From Verrucomicrobiota bacterium (GTDB lineage: Bacteria > Verrucomicrobiota > Lentisphaeria > Oligosphaerales > Oligosphaeraceae): a stretch of DNA of 64,000 nt. The notes under the pieces were generated by a model. It had not been told where the DNA came from. It made no database searches and saw nothing but the letters and a program-made list of their open reading frames with translations. Position numbers and translations under genes: made by a program. The DNA lies in NCBI GenBank assembly GCA_019136135.1, contig JAGVUR010000078.1:28673-92672 (forward strand), in the 5' to 3' direction. Shown one piece after another: positions 63,997 through 64,000 of the stretch; the stretch's first letter is position 1; every line of letters starts with the position of its first letter.

Positions 63997-64000
63997 AGGC

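Overview
The window is a bacterial chromosome segment from a Gram-negative, probably anaerobic member of the PVC group; Lentisphaerota or a close relative such as Kiritimatiellota is my best guess. This is inferred from gene content, since there is no rRNA to check. The cues are BamA and an LptF/G permease (outer membrane with LPS), a glycyl radical enzyme (anaerobic life), pseudopilins sharing a near-identical N-terminus and a C-terminal 'DGHV' motif, a DUF6785-like transporter, a DUF4091 tail, a ceramidase-domain protein and several exported glycan-active enzymes. All three stop codons terminate conserved genes, so the genetic code looks standard.

Layout. 1-4171: end of a DUF4091 protein, ribosome-assembly GTPase, and a large secreted glycosidase. 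4340-14980: housekeeping block (rpoZ, adk, map, infA, rpmJ, rpsM, rpsK, rpoA, rplQ), interrupted by an M16 metallopeptidase and an unknown gene, then rplM-rpsI and argC; rpsD is absent between rpsK and rpoA. 15097-24068: envelope and translation genes (bamA, lptF/G-like, lepA, signal peptidase I, DUF6785-like membrane protein). 24104-33951, minus strand: GT2 transferase, RND efflux pump whose adaptor has an in-frame TAG, and a dnaK-groES-groEL run. 34000-34660: regulatory and repeat DNA with a MITE-like element. 34663-40905: accessory glycan/lipid genes (CBM9 lipoprotein, ceramidase-domain protein, UGSC-family protein, BNR sialidase-like). 41222-44260: a probable restriction-modification cassette (EcoRI-family adenine methylase translationally coupled to a DUF262-HNH protein) bracketed by direct repeats. 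44329-50993: lysS followed by FHA-MoxR, DUF58 and transglutaminase genes. 51146-58232: ttcA-like, PHP phosphoesterase, three pseudopilins (one with an in-frame TGA), GDPD and an unrecognised enzyme-like protein. 58348-63879: FAD oxidoreductase, glycyl radical enzyme and GH32-like glycosidase in one minus-strand operon.

Dispersed repeats are plentiful from 34 kb onward: 9-10 bp TCCGACC tandem arrays at four loci, a 48-bp exact repeat at two loci, a ~75-bp repeat at two loci, and a 25-bp palindrome at two loci. They coincide with the accessory part of the window. The strongest candidate for an under-described system is the repeat-flanked methylase/DUF262-HNH cassette; the GRE-FAD-GH32 operon is second.
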